NCBI GenBank assembly: GCA_000432275.1
Contig: HF995302.1
Coordinates: 9,681-73,680 of the forward strand
Length of the DNA: 64,000 nt
Origin: Proteobacteria bacterium CAG:495
GTDB lineage: Bacteria; Pseudomonadota; Alphaproteobacteria; RF32; CAG-239
Direction: 5' to 3'
Shown: positions 27,596 to 35,339 of the stretch, piece by piece
How the letters are laid out: every line of letters starts with the position of its first letter
How positions within the stretch are numbered: the stretch's first letter is position 1
Position numbers and translations under genes: made by a program
The notes under the pieces: model-generated
Database searches by the model: none
The model's input: only the letters and a program-made list of their open reading frames with translations
What the model was told of the DNA's origin: nothing

Positions 27596-28396
27596 ATGAC
27601 AGAAGTATTATTCAATGGACATGCCGGCCGGCTTGAAGGCCGTTATCATCAGAGTGAAAATCCTTCCGCTCCGATTGCTTTAATTTTGCATCCCCATCCG
27701 CAGTACGGCGGCACGATGAACAATAAGGTGGTATACACGTTGTTCAGTTGTTTCCAAAACCTTGGCTTTTCGGTTTTGCGTTTCAATTTTCGCAGCGTAG
27801 GCCGTTCACAGGGAAATTTTGAAGACGGTCCCGGCGAGTTGTCGGATGCGACAGTCGCATTGGATTGGCTGCAGTCGGTTAACCCCGAAGCCCGCCAGTG
27901 CTGGATTGCCGGATATTCTTTCGGTGCCTGGATTGGATTGCAACTGCTGATGCGTCGTCCTGACATTAATAATTTTATTGCGGTATCGCCTCCCGCCAAT
28001 GAAAAAGACTTTTCGTTTTTGGCGCCGTGTCCCACTTCCGGGCTTATTACGCAAGGGTGCGTTGACGAAATCGTAACCCCTTCAAGCGTTACGACATTGG
28101 TCAAGCGCCTTAATACGCAGCGTAATGTGTCGGTTGACTATGCGATGATTGAGGATGCCGACCATATGTATAATAATCACTTGGTAGATTTATACAAGAT
28201 TGTGGGCAATTACGTCATTGATGCAATGAAGAAAAAGACCCCGGCCAAAAAACGCCGCGGCCGCCGGAAAAAAGTCGAAATGCAGGAAGAGCAGGAAATC
28301 CTGTTGCTCGGCAACGAAAATGAAGATATTGATACCGATGAAGACTTTGAAGACGACGTTGATAACGATATCCTCGATGATGAAGATGAAGAATAA
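27596..28396 (+). CDS. Alpha/beta hydrolase with charged C-terminal tail
   Basis: 266 residues from ATG 27596 (MTEVLFNGHAGRLEG); a longer frame upstream is AT-rich and not coding-like. Fold markers: LILHPHPQYGGTMNNKVV, the nucleophile elbow AGYSFGAW, and the acid/His regions TQGCVDEIV and DADHMY. The closest recognised group is the small alpha/beta hydrolases annotated in many alphaproteobacteria without defined substrate. The tail after residue 215 is unusual: a basic patch (KKKTPAKKRRGRRKKV) then about 30 mostly acidic residues. A terminator follows. Confidence 0.82.
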   Translation: MTEVLFNGHAGRLEGRYHQSENPSAPIALILHPHPQYGGTMNNKVVYTLFSCFQNLGFSVLRFNFRSVGRSQGNFEDGPGELSDATVALDWLQSVNPEARQCWIAGYSFGAWIGLQLLMRRPDINNFIAVSPPANEKDFSFLAPCPTSGLITQGCVDEIVTPSSVTTLVKRLNTQRNVSVDYAMIEDADHMYNNHLVDLYKIVGNYVIDAMKKKTPAKKRRGRRKKVEMQEEQEILLLGNENEDIDTDEDFEDDVDNDILDDEDEE

Positions 28397-28414
28397 TCTG
28401 CCCTGAAATCACAA

Positions 28415-28446
28415 AAATGCAGTGTATAACGCACTGCATTTTTTTT
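28415..28446 (+). terminator. Terminator of the hydrolase gene
   Basis: AATGCAGTG / CACTGCATT hairpin followed by eight T. Confidence 0.85.
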
Positions 28447-28514
28447 GAACAAATCTTTGATAATTGTCGTTGAAAGCAATTTAAAATCCCTTATAGGGAA
28501 GAAAATATGTTGAC

Positions 28515-28545
28515 GAAAAAAGCTCCTCAAACGAGAAGCTTTTTG
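28515..28545 (-). terminator. Terminator of the sspB-RHH unit
   Basis: AAAAAGCTTCTC / GAGGAGCTTTTTT on the minus strand around a 4-base loop; T-runs on both sides make it potentially bidirectional. Confidence 0.7.
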
Positions 28546-28556
28546 TTTGCATAAAA

Positions 28557-28766
28557 TTAAATTTGTTTTTTTAGTTCTTTTAGGATGTAGACGCGTATGG
28601 CGCTGGAAAGGTTTTCTTGTTCACGAACCGCGTCAATTTCCGTTACCAGTTGATTGATGCTCATATCCTTTTGCCGAGCCAGTTCTTTCAGTTCGTCAAA
28701 AAATTCGTCTTCCAGAGAAATGCTGGTTGAGTGGCGGTTGGCAATAATAACGGATTGTTTACGCAT
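28557..28766 (-). CDS. Ribbon-helix-helix domain protein
   Basis: 69 residues from ATG 28766 (MRKQSVIIANRHSTSISLEDEF). The STSISLEDEFFDELKELARQKDMSINQLV stretch is a textbook RHH: one beta strand and two helices, with a short helical tail. Probably a small DNA-binding regulator. Its start overlaps the sspB stop by 8 bases (AAAAATGCGTAA), so the two are translationally coupled. A longer frame upstream overlaps sspB extensively and was not used. Confidence 0.82.
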   Translation of the reverse strand: MRKQSVIIANRHSTSISLEDEFFDELKELARQKDMSINQLVTEIDAVREQENLSSAIRVYILKELKKQI

Positions 28767-29253
28767 TTTTCTTCTTACGGAAAGCGTCAATATCAATGAT
28801 GGTCGCAGAAGCAGGAGCTTTGGGTTGCTCTTTCTGCATAATCGGTTCTTCGTCAATCGTGTCGCTCAGACTCATATCTCCGCTGTTAAAGCTGAGACCG
28901 AACTTTGCGTAGGGGTCGGCAAAGTAAGTGATTGCGTCATAGGGGATACGCAGGGTTTGAGGAATGCCGCCGAAACTTAAGTCGACTTCAAAGTAAGTCT
29001 CGCCGACCATCAAATTTGCAAACTGGTGTTGCAATACGATAGTCATCTCATCGGGATATTGATTGAGCAGCTGAGCCGAAAGTCTCGCCGCAGGATGAGC
29101 TGTTTTGAATGTAATGTAAAAGTGGTGTTCACCCGGTAGTCCTTCGTCCGCAGCGATTTTCAAAGCCTCAATCACAACATGTTTGAGAGCTTTTTCAACC
29201 AGCTTGTCGTAGTTTATGTCTAATTCATCATTCAGCATTGGGACAACCTTCAT
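28759..29253 (-). CDS. sspB: SspB-type ClpXP adaptor (alphaproteobacterial)
   Basis: 164 residues counted from 29253; an internal ATG at 29238 (MLNDELDINY) has a better GAAGG site and may be the real start. The core (about 20-125: FYITFKTAHPAARLS, DEMTIVLQHQFANLMV, YFEVDLSFGG) is the SspB fold that binds ssrA-tagged proteins; after a linker the C-terminal ATIIDIDAFRKKK is the ClpX-binding tail (XB motif) of the family. It lies directly downstream of ssrA on the same strand. Confidence 0.9.
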   Translation of the reverse strand: MKVVPMLNDELDINYDKLVEKALKHVVIEALKIAADEGLPGEHHFYITFKTAHPAARLSAQLLNQYPDEMTIVLQHQFANLMVGETYFEVDLSFGGIPQTLRIPYDAITYFADPYAKFGLSFNSGDMSLSDTIDEEPIMQKEQPKAPASATIIDIDAFRKKKNA

Positions 29254-29259
29254 TTATAA

Positions 29260-29685
29260 AATTAAGCGGGCCGTTCTGTTGATAGGTGGCCCAGACCCCA
29301 CTCACAGCTATCCAAAGCCGTAAGGATTTAAGTTTGTTGCGACTACAACTAAGCAGCCATTGCAACAGGAGCTACGTTATTATCGTTAGCATTCATTTAA
29401 ATTTGAACCGATAACGGTGGTATCTCACCGAACACGACATACCTGTCTTTACTGTACCTTGTCAATCCTGTTTCACCCCCATAAGAGGAATTAAGACATT
29501 TGAGATTGGCTTCCAAAACCGGCTCAATTTCGGCAGAGAATGTACCATTGGCACAAAATGCAGAAATTAAACAACCGCGACCAATAACTCAAATAACTTA
29601 TGGTGGAGGTGCTGGGTACTGCCCCCAGGTCCAAAACACCTATTTCACAGAGCCTCTAGTGTCATAGTCAGATTGCTCTGACAAT
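29260..29685 (-). ncRNA. ssrA: tmRNA, circularly permuted two-piece type
   Basis: Reading the minus strand: an acceptor piece ends in CACCTCCACCA at about 29601; an intervening segment of about 120 bases (29481-29600) follows; the coding piece starts GGGGGTGAAACAGG at 29480. GGGGGTG pairs with CACCTCC over 7 positions, closing the tRNA-like acceptor stem. The tag frame lies at 29349-29390 and reads ANDNNVAPVAMAA then TAG. This 3'-half-before-5'-half order is the permuted arrangement of alphaproteobacteria. A hairpin GGGCC / GGCCC with TTAATTTT ends the gene at about 29260. It rescues stalled ribosomes with SmpB. Confidence 0.93.
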
Positions 29686-29690
29686 CTGTT

Positions 29691-29718
29691 ATTATAAGCA
29701 AGAATATTAAAAATTCAA
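29691..29718 (-). promoter_or_regulatory. Promoter of ssrA
   Basis: Minus-strand TTGAAT (29713-29718), 16-base spacer, perfect TATAAT (29691-29696). Confidence 0.7.
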
Positions 29719-29745
29719 GATATAAGATTGCCTATAACATTTTTG

Positions 29746-29773
29746 TTGCATTTGCCCGTAAATTTTATATGCT
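29746..29773 (+). promoter_or_regulatory. Possible promoter of the 29829 gene
   Basis: TTGCAT (29746-29751), 16-base spacer, TATGCT (29768-29773), giving a leader of about 50 bases. Confidence 0.4.
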
Positions 29774-29828
29774 ACATCCATCTCTTTGAAATTATTAACA
29801 TTAGTATTAATTTAACATCTTATTTTGT

Positions 29829-30755
29829 ATGGAACAGAACAATTTTAAACGTAAGAAAAATCTGACTAATTTGTTGAGTGAGGAAAGCCAGGCGCAAATT
29901 CTGATTGAATTGTCGATTCATCGGCGAGTATCGGAGTTTCATAGCAAAGTGGCGGTTCAGAAGTTTTTTGTAAACATAGAGGTTTTATTCTATGTTGAGG
30001 CTTTTCTTGGAGCTGCCGAGGTTGAATGGACGCTGCGCCATGCCGAACGCTATGATATCAAAATATTCCTTTTTGCCGCGCGGTTTTATAAAGACACCCA
30101 AATGGCTGTAGACTTGTTTATTGGCCTCAAACGTTTGGATATTATCAAAAATTTTATTTCCAGCGATGAGTTGGTAAATGCTGAGGCTTGGGATGTTTTG
30201 AAAAAACTGGGTAAGGTTGAGGTTTTGGGATATCACGGGCGTTTTGAGGAATTAAAAAAGATGAATACGTCAGAAGCCAGAGCGGTTTTAAAACAGTTTA
30301 AGCGGGTTGATGATTTAATCGAGCTGCAAGCTTACGAAGAGCTCGTCTGGCTTGAAAAAGGGGTTGAATATTTAGTCGATTCCGGGAAGTGGAAAATGGT
30401 ATATTTTGCCCACGAAAAAGGAATGACATACCACGGAAAGAGCCTGCTGAATGTATTGCTTGAGGCGCATCAGGAAGATTTTCTTTATAACCAAAACGAA
30501 AAAGAGTTTTTGTTGAAGAATAAAAAACTGCGGCCGTTTATCAAACACCGGGACTATGAAGCTTTGGCTGACAATGCATTCTATGAAGCCGTTGACTGGG
30601 AGGTCTTTCTGACCATAATGCCGTCTAAGGCCGGTAAGATTTTTGAACACGCGGTTGATGCCGAAAACTGGAATTTTCTGGCCAAGCATCACAAACGGTG
30701 GCTGTTGTTCAAAAACGGACAGTATTCTTTGTGGTTAAACAGTTTTTTTAAGTAA
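29829..30755 (+). CDS. Unknown helical protein, family member A
   Basis: 308 residues, not recognised. Almost entirely helical, rich in Trp/Phe/Lys/Glu, no signal peptide or membrane segment; the spacing of short helices (ELKKMNTSEARAVLKQF, DSGKWKMVYFAHEKGM) suggests helical repeats. Its C-terminal third (from FLLKNKKLRPFIKHRDYEAL) aligns with that of the gene at 31194, and its N-terminus shares an RKK..L..LLSEE..ILIEL pattern with both following genes. ATG 29829 has no clear ribosome site. Its own terminator follows. Confidence 0.7.
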   Translation: MEQNNFKRKKNLTNLLSEESQAQILIELSIHRRVSEFHSKVAVQKFFVNIEVLFYVEAFLGAAEVEWTLRHAERYDIKIFLFAARFYKDTQMAVDLFIGLKRLDIIKNFISSDELVNAEAWDVLKKLGKVEVLGYHGRFEELKKMNTSEARAVLKQFKRVDDLIELQAYEELVWLEKGVEYLVDSGKWKMVYFAHEKGMTYHGKSLLNVLLEAHQEDFLYNQNEKEFLLKNKKLRPFIKHRDYEALADNAFYEAVDWEVFLTIMPSKAGKIFEHAVDAENWNFLAKHHKRWLLFKNGQYSLWLNSFFK

Positions 30756-30771
30756 AAAAACTGACGGTTTT

Positions 30772-30807
30772 TAAAATCGAAGCCTGTTATGGCTTCGATT
30801 TTTTTTT
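30772..30807 (+). terminator. Terminator of family member A
   Basis: AATCGAAGCC / GGCTTCGATT hairpin with a 6-base loop and nine T. Confidence 0.88.
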
Positions 30808-30819
30808 GCCATAATTTTG

Positions 30820-30848
30820 TTGCAATCGGGCTTAATTAACTTTACAAT
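30820..30848 (+). promoter_or_regulatory. Promoter of the 30900-32081 pair
   Basis: TTGCAA (30820-30825), 17-base spacer, TACAAT (30843-30848), about 45 bases before the start codon. Confidence 0.55.
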
Positions 30849-30899
30849 CCCCTTATTCGAATCAATTTTTATAGTAATAATTTTTAAATTAGTACAAGT

Positions 30900-31175
30900 A
30901 TGAATAAAAAAGAACTGTTGTCGTTGTTGCCGGAGGAAGAGAAGTTCTCTTTGCTGGAAGAATTGTTGTCTCGTTTTGAGGTCTCTGTAGGATATCAGGC
31001 TGATCAGAAAAAAATTTATCTGGTTTTAAGCCGAAGCGGTAAGGTTGATATGATACATCTGCTCCCTGTAGACAGCTGCCGAACGGTAAAGCTGATGATT
31101 CACTGCCTCGGGTTGGAAAAAACTTTTGACATATGTAGCAGAAGCTTTCCGCAATTAGTAAAATTTATATCATAA
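30900..31175 (+). CDS. Unknown small protein, family member B
   Basis: 91 residues. It opens MNKKELLSLLPEEEKFSLLEEL, matching the N-terminal motif of the neighbouring larger genes, then has a short beta-rich section (IYLVLSRSGKVDMIHLL). It may be a short paralogue or a stand-alone N-terminal module. It lies 18 bases upstream of member C, so they are probably one transcript. No known domain. Confidence 0.55.
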   Translation: MNKKELLSLLPEEEKFSLLEELLSRFEVSVGYQADQKKIYLVLSRSGKVDMIHLLPVDSCRTVKLMIHCLGLEKTFDICSRSFPQLVKFIS

Positions 31176-31193
31176 ATCCAAAATCCTAATATT

Positions 31194-32081
31194 ATGAATC
31201 GCAAAAAGATGCTTAAGTGCATTACCTCTGAAGATGAGGAATGCATCCTTATGAACCTTATCTGCGGCAAAAATCTGCATCAGCTGATGATTTGCCTGAA
31301 TACTGGTTATTGCATTACGCCCCGTGTGCTTCAGTTTATGGTGGAGCTGGGATGGAACAAAGAAGTAAAAGCTTTTTTGGAGAAAAGTTCTTTCGACTAT
31401 TTTGAAAACGACGAAAAAAGGTTGGCTGAGTGGATAATCGCTTTTCTTGACGAAGAAGCGGCGTACGCATTGTTCAAGCGTTGCCATTGGGACAATAATT
31501 TTCTTTGCTGTATCAGCAATGAATGTTTTATTCGTCATCAAGATTGGGACTGTTGCTTTAAATATAAGCGCTGGGAAGTTCTGATAGAACAAGGCCAGTT
31601 CGGGTGGATACCAATGGAGGAAAACGTCTCGGAATGGGGACCTGTGTTGGCCCAAAGAGGGTGCTTTGAGGTGCTGTATAGCAGAAATCAGCTTTCTTTC
31701 ATTGCCGAATACGGCAAAAAGGATGATGCGCTCAAATTTCTCACCGACAAGGGAGAATGGCAGGCGATTTACCTGCATGCAAAAGTTCTTTTTGGAAGCG
31801 AAGACGAGTTATGGCCTTATCTGTATAAGCAGGGCGTCGTAAAATATATGTACGGATTTTACGGAGGAAAAAAGTTTTTGATCCAAAACAAGGCATTTGA
31901 TCTTTTTGTTCAAAACAAAAACTGGACATATTTAAGCAAGGTCCATGCGGACGCTTCTCTTATTGATTGGGATGATTTCTATAAGCAAGATGCCGAAAAA
32001 TGCATTAAATATGCCACAGCATACAGGTTGAAAAGTTTTTTGAGGCGAAAAGGATATTGGTTTCGCACCTTGATTTGCTGA
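31194..32081 (+). CDS. Unknown helical protein, family member C
   Basis: 295 residues, opening MNRKKMLKCITSEDEECILMNL. Helical, Trp/Tyr/Cys-rich, soluble. FLIQNKAFDLFVQNKNWTYL aligns with the matching block of member A, and TDKGEWQAIYLHAK with DSGKWKMVYFAHEK. It differs by carrying about ten cysteines where member A has almost none. Function unknown; a terminator follows. Confidence 0.68.
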   Translation: MNRKKMLKCITSEDEECILMNLICGKNLHQLMICLNTGYCITPRVLQFMVELGWNKEVKAFLEKSSFDYFENDEKRLAEWIIAFLDEEAAYALFKRCHWDNNFLCCISNECFIRHQDWDCCFKYKRWEVLIEQGQFGWIPMEENVSEWGPVLAQRGCFEVLYSRNQLSFIAEYGKKDDALKFLTDKGEWQAIYLHAKVLFGSEDELWPYLYKQGVVKYMYGFYGGKKFLIQNKAFDLFVQNKNWTYLSKVHADASLIDWDDFYKQDAEKCIKYATAYRLKSFLRRKGYWFRTLIC

Positions 32082-32102
32082 TTTTATCCTGATGTGTTAA
32101 AA

Positions 32103-32131
32103 GAGCTGGGGATTAACCTCAGCTTTTTTTG
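32103..32131 (+). terminator. Terminator of the B-C pair
   Basis: AGCTGGGG / CCTCAGCT hairpin with a 5-base loop followed by seven T. Confidence 0.8.
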
Positions 32132-32176
32132 TATGCCGGCAAATATTTTGCTATGATGCCGGCAAGGAGAAACAAA

Positions 32177-32746
32177 ATGACAAAAATTGCAATATGGTGT
32201 CGTCATAACGGGGATAATATTATCGGTATCGGTTCGGACATTCCCTGGAATATTCCTTCGGATGTGAGAAAATATCAAAAAATTATTGCCGGACAGCCTC
32301 TGGTTATGGGGCGAACGACTTATGAGAGCATTCCGCCGGAAACGTTGTCGCAAGCGGAGGTATATGTTTTAAGCGCAAATCGTGAATACGAAACAGCCAA
32401 TCCGGAACGCCACCGTGTTATAACCGACATTCGGAAATTTAAGGATTTTGACGGAAACCTGTATATTTGCGGCGGTGCCGGGGTTTATGAGGCGTTTATG
32501 ACGCTTTCGCCCAAGCTGCTGCCGGATATTGTTGTCGACTGTGTGTATGACGGCCCGTTGCAGAAACTTGACGGTGGGCCCGTTCATATAACGCCATGTA
32601 TCGAGCTGTTGGCCAAAAAATATTTTAAAATAGCCGAAGGACAGACGCAGGACAATGTAGCCAATCATCTTTATGTCAAACGCGGAGATTTTGTTGACCA
32701 GTCGGTTCTCAGGCACATTCTTTCAATTATAGAACAGCCAAACTAA
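32177..32746 (+). CDS. folA: Dihydrofolate reductase
   Basis: 189 residues from ATG 32177 (MTKIAIWCRHNG), which has an AAGGAGA site; an upstream extension is out of character. DHFR markers: NIIGIGSDIPWNIPSDVRKY (Met20-loop and active-site Asp region), PLVMGRTTYES, and ICGGAGVYEAF. It regenerates tetrahydrofolate. It is longer than the E. coli enzyme because of an insertion around DGPLQKLDGGP and a C-terminal tail. Next to thyX and dut. Confidence 0.9.
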   Translation: MTKIAIWCRHNGDNIIGIGSDIPWNIPSDVRKYQKIIAGQPLVMGRTTYESIPPETLSQAEVYVLSANREYETANPERHRVITDIRKFKDFDGNLYICGGAGVYEAFMTLSPKLLPDIVVDCVYDGPLQKLDGGPVHITPCIELLAKKYFKIAEGQTQDNVANHLYVKRGDFVDQSVLRHILSIIEQPN

Positions 32747-32751
32747 AAAGT

Positions 32752-32780
32752 AAGCCCCGCGTCGGCGGGGCTGTTTTTTT
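32752..32780 (+). terminator. Terminator between folA and thyX
   Basis: GCCCCGC / GGCGGGGC hairpin with a T-run on the plus strand; it serves the folA side of this convergent pair. Confidence 0.82.
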
Positions 32781-32784
32781 TATT

Positions 32785-33462
32785 CTATTCTGCGGCAATC
32801 TTTTCAGACAGGCTGTTTTCTTCGTCATAAGGAATATCATCAAAAACAACCGGAATTTTAGCTTTAAATTCCTTGAGCAGTATTTTCATCAGCTGTTGAA
32901 TGCTCGGGTGAGCTGCCGGTGCGGCGCGCAGTTTCAAAATGTGACGCCACTCTCTGAGGTTCGCAGTCATAATTACGTCCGCTTTAATGGAATGGGGCAG
33001 GAGCATCCGCAGCTGATCGGGTTTGCAACCCAAGGCTGCCATGGCATTGTAGTTCTTTTCAATGGTTTCCATTGTATTGAGCCATAATTTGTATTCCGGG
33101 GTGCCTTCGACAATGTTGCAGGGTTTTATGACCGAAATCTCACTGCCGAATTTTCCTTTTGAATAATTGCAGTATCTGGTGCTCTCAATCGCAAAGGAGG
33201 CGTGGCGGTGGCGGGTAATGTCTTTATAAAAGCCTAGGTCGCACACAAATTTGACGGTAATGTTGTAGTGCTCAATCATCGCCGTATGGTCAAGCTCAAT
33301 CAGTTTGTTAATCATTTTTACGGCAGAGGAGCAGTCTTCGCTGATGTTTCCTTCGCTTTTATAGCAGTTGCGGGCACACAGTTCAATGTGCTTCAGGATT
33401 GTTTCGCCGTCCAAAGGTGTAAGGACTTCCACGCGGGGAGCAACAATTTTAACCATTTTCAT
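32785..33462 (-). CDS. thyX: Flavin-dependent thymidylate synthase
   Basis: 225 residues. The ThyX signature RHRxxSxxxxSxR is seen at 84-96 (RHRHASFAIESTR). It makes dTMP from dUMP using FAD and NADPH, and releases tetrahydrofolate rather than dihydrofolate, unlike ThyA. An AAAGG site precedes ATG 33462. Convergent with folA. Why a DHFR is kept alongside ThyX is not evident from this window. Confidence 0.95.
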   Translation of the reverse strand: MKMVKIVAPRVEVLTPLDGETILKHIELCARNCYKSEGNISEDCSSAVKMINKLIELDHTAMIEHYNITVKFVCDLGFYKDITRHRHASFAIESTRYCNYSKGKFGSEISVIKPCNIVEGTPEYKLWLNTMETIEKNYNAMAALGCKPDQLRMLLPHSIKADVIMTANLREWRHILKLRAAPAAHPSIQQLMKILLKEFKAKIPVVFDDIPYDEENSLSEKIAAE

Positions 33463-33619
33463 AGCCTTTCTTGATAAAACTTTATCTAAAAGGTAATGCT
33501 TTTACCCGCCCTTGTCTATTTTTAAAGCGGGACTGTGGAAAACGATTTTAACGCTGGAGAAATAAGGCTTTTGCCGCTAATCTGAGACTAAATGACAACT
33601 TTTTTTGCAGAGAAGACCG

Positions 33620-34096
33620 ATGATTGAGACCGTAAATACGATTGTAAAGTTCACCAAAATGGAGCATTATGTTGAAAATCCCGCCAACCTCAGCTATGCG
33701 ACGCCTGATGCCGCTTGTTTTGACATTTGTGCAGCCATTTCGGAGCCGGTGGTTCTCCGTCCCGGAGAGCATGCCGGAATCCCGACGGCGGTAAAGCTGG
33801 CTCCGGAGAATCCGATTTGGTTCAGAGTAAATTCGCGCAGCGGTTTGGCGATAAAGCACGGAATCATTACCATTGCTGGGATAATAGATACGGATTACCG
33901 GGGAGAACTCATTATCGGTCTCCTGAATACTAATCCGGCCGGCGAAAAGGCTTATATAATTAATCCCGGAGACAAAATCGCTCAGGTTGAGGTTCCTTTT
34001 CCGTACAAAGCCGTGTTTGAAGAAGTGAGCAACGAAGAGTTTGAAAGCTATGCTACCTGCCGCGGCGAAAGCGGCTTCGGCTCGACCGGACGTTAA
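33620..34096 (+). CDS. dut: dUTP diphosphatase
   Basis: 158 residues from ATG 33620 (MIETVNTIVKFTK). The five trimeric dUTPase motifs are present in order: ATPDAACFDICA, NSRSGLAIKHG, GIIDTDYRGELIIGLLN, PGDKIAQ and the C-terminal GFGSTGR. It hydrolyses dUTP to dUMP, the ThyX substrate. Divergent from thyX with about 155 bases between. Confidence 0.95.
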   Translation: MIETVNTIVKFTKMEHYVENPANLSYATPDAACFDICAAISEPVVLRPGEHAGIPTAVKLAPENPIWFRVNSRSGLAIKHGIITIAGIIDTDYRGELIIGLLNTNPAGEKAYIINPGDKIAQVEVPFPYKAVFEEVSNEEFESYATCRGESGFGSTGR

Positions 34097-34105
34097 ACTG
34101 ACGAA

Positions 34106-34143
34106 CAAAAAAGCGCTTCGGACGTTGGTCTGAAGCGCTTTTC
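34106..34143 (+). terminator. Terminator of dut
   Basis: AAAAGCGCTTC / GAAGCGCTTTT hairpin with a 12-base loop. Confidence 0.75.
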
Positions 34144-34174
34144 CTTTTAGAGATTTTCAAAACATTCATAATTC

Positions 34175-34552
34175 TTAATTCATTTTTTTATAACCCACAA
34201 AATCGCCCAACACAATGTTTCTTTCATAGGAAACTCCTTCCCATGAGAAAGATTCTGTTGCCTTACAGCTGAAATATTTGCTGTTGTTGATGTGGTTGAA
34301 TTCCCCGTTGTGAAAAGTATATATCAAAGAAGTTTCTTCTTTGGACTTTCCGCCTTGGCGCCGTACCGGAATGACAATGGCCGGATAAACGATGCCGGGA
34401 ACAAATACTAAGCATTTTTGGTTAAATTCCAAAAGGCTTGCGGTCAATTGCACATTTTTCTTATACGTAAACCCGCTCTCTCGTGCGAATTTGCCCAACG
34501 CAGCTTTAATATGTGCCAAATCAAGCTGCTGTTCAGGGATTACTTGTGTCAT
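34175..34552 (-). CDS. Uncharacterised protein, 125 residues
   Basis: Soluble, mixed alpha/beta by eye, begins MTQVIPEQQLDLAHIKAAL. A basic PVRRQGGKSKEETS loop lies mid-protein. No recognised domain or partner. It sits in a run of small unknown minus-strand genes between dut and the lipid kinase. Confidence 0.6.
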   Translation of the reverse strand: MTQVIPEQQLDLAHIKAALGKFARESGFTYKKNVQLTASLLEFNQKCLVFVPGIVYPAIVIPVRRQGGKSKEETSLIYTFHNGEFNHINNSKYFSCKATESFSWEGVSYERNIVLGDFVGYKKMN

Positions 34553-34635
34553 AGTTTAAGTTTTATTATAGGAATACTAATAATTTTCATAGCATAAAGT
34601 ACACAATTTAGACGAAATGTCAAATATTTTCTCAA

Positions 34636-34670
34636 TAAAAAAAAGGTCTTGGAAACTTCCAAGACCCTTT
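34636..34670 (-). terminator. Terminator of the 34751 gene
   Basis: GGGTCTTGGAAG / CTTCCAAGACC hairpin (minus strand) followed by eight T; about 80 bases after the stop. Confidence 0.75.
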
Positions 34671-34700
34671 AGAGTATTAGATTGTGTTTTTTTCGGTATC

Positions 34701-34736
34701 CGACGGAAGTTATGATTCACATCAGAACTTCCGTCG
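34701..34736 (-). repeat. Perfect 11-base inverted repeat in a 3' UTR
   Basis: CGACGGAAGTT and AACTTCCGTCG with a 14-base loop, between the 34751 stop and the terminator; could protect the mRNA 3' end. Confidence 0.7.
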
Positions 34737-34750
34737 CAAAAGGTTGGATG

Positions 34751-35182
34751 TCATTCCGCTGTTTCTTCGGCAACTGCATTTTCAATCGCCTGTCGGTTCG
34801 AAACAGCCTTCGTTTTCTTTGGAGATGCATTGTATTCGCCTTTAAGCGGCATACAGGCGGCATCTTTTTCAGACACGAACTTCAAATACTTTTTTCTTTT
34901 GGAATCTTTTTTCGATGCCAAATTGATGACCCAGCCGGAAATTCCGTTATAAATTGCGGGGCACGCCATATGGTCTGTCTTTCCTTTGTTTGAGCTGAAA
35001 AGCGTTACGCAGTATGGCGAGGGAACCGCTTTTATGATAATTCCCCTGGGTTCGCAATAAGCGGTAAATTTTTCCGCAATATGTTGCTGAACGCCGTTAA
35101 GACTGTTTACATCAACACGAACTTCGCATTTGTTAAAAAAGTTCTGAACTTTTTTAACGTCAATTGTTCCAAATGTATTCAT
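34751..35182 (-). CDS. Uncharacterised protein, 143 residues
   Basis: Begins MNTFGTIDVKKVQNFFNKCEVR. Globular first 100 residues with several Cys and a basic patch (ASKKDSKRKKYLK), then a low-complexity Lys/Ala/Glu tail. No recognised family. Own 3' hairpin and terminator. Confidence 0.6.
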   Translation of the reverse strand: MNTFGTIDVKKVQNFFNKCEVRVDVNSLNGVQQHIAEKFTAYCEPRGIIIKAVPSPYCVTLFSSNKGKTDHMACPAIYNGISGWVINLASKKDSKRKKYLKFVSEKDAACMPLKGEYNASPKKTKAVSNRQAIENAVAEETAE

Positions 35183-35339
35183 AAGAATAAAATTAATGGC
35201 ACCACGTGCCGGTTAATAGATAATTTTTAAGTAATTTATTTATGATTTTTCTATCAAAACATAAATAGATTAACTTTGCAAGTGAAAAATGACAAAAATT
35301 TGTCAAAAGTATATAGTATGTTATTATTTTTGTGCGGTG

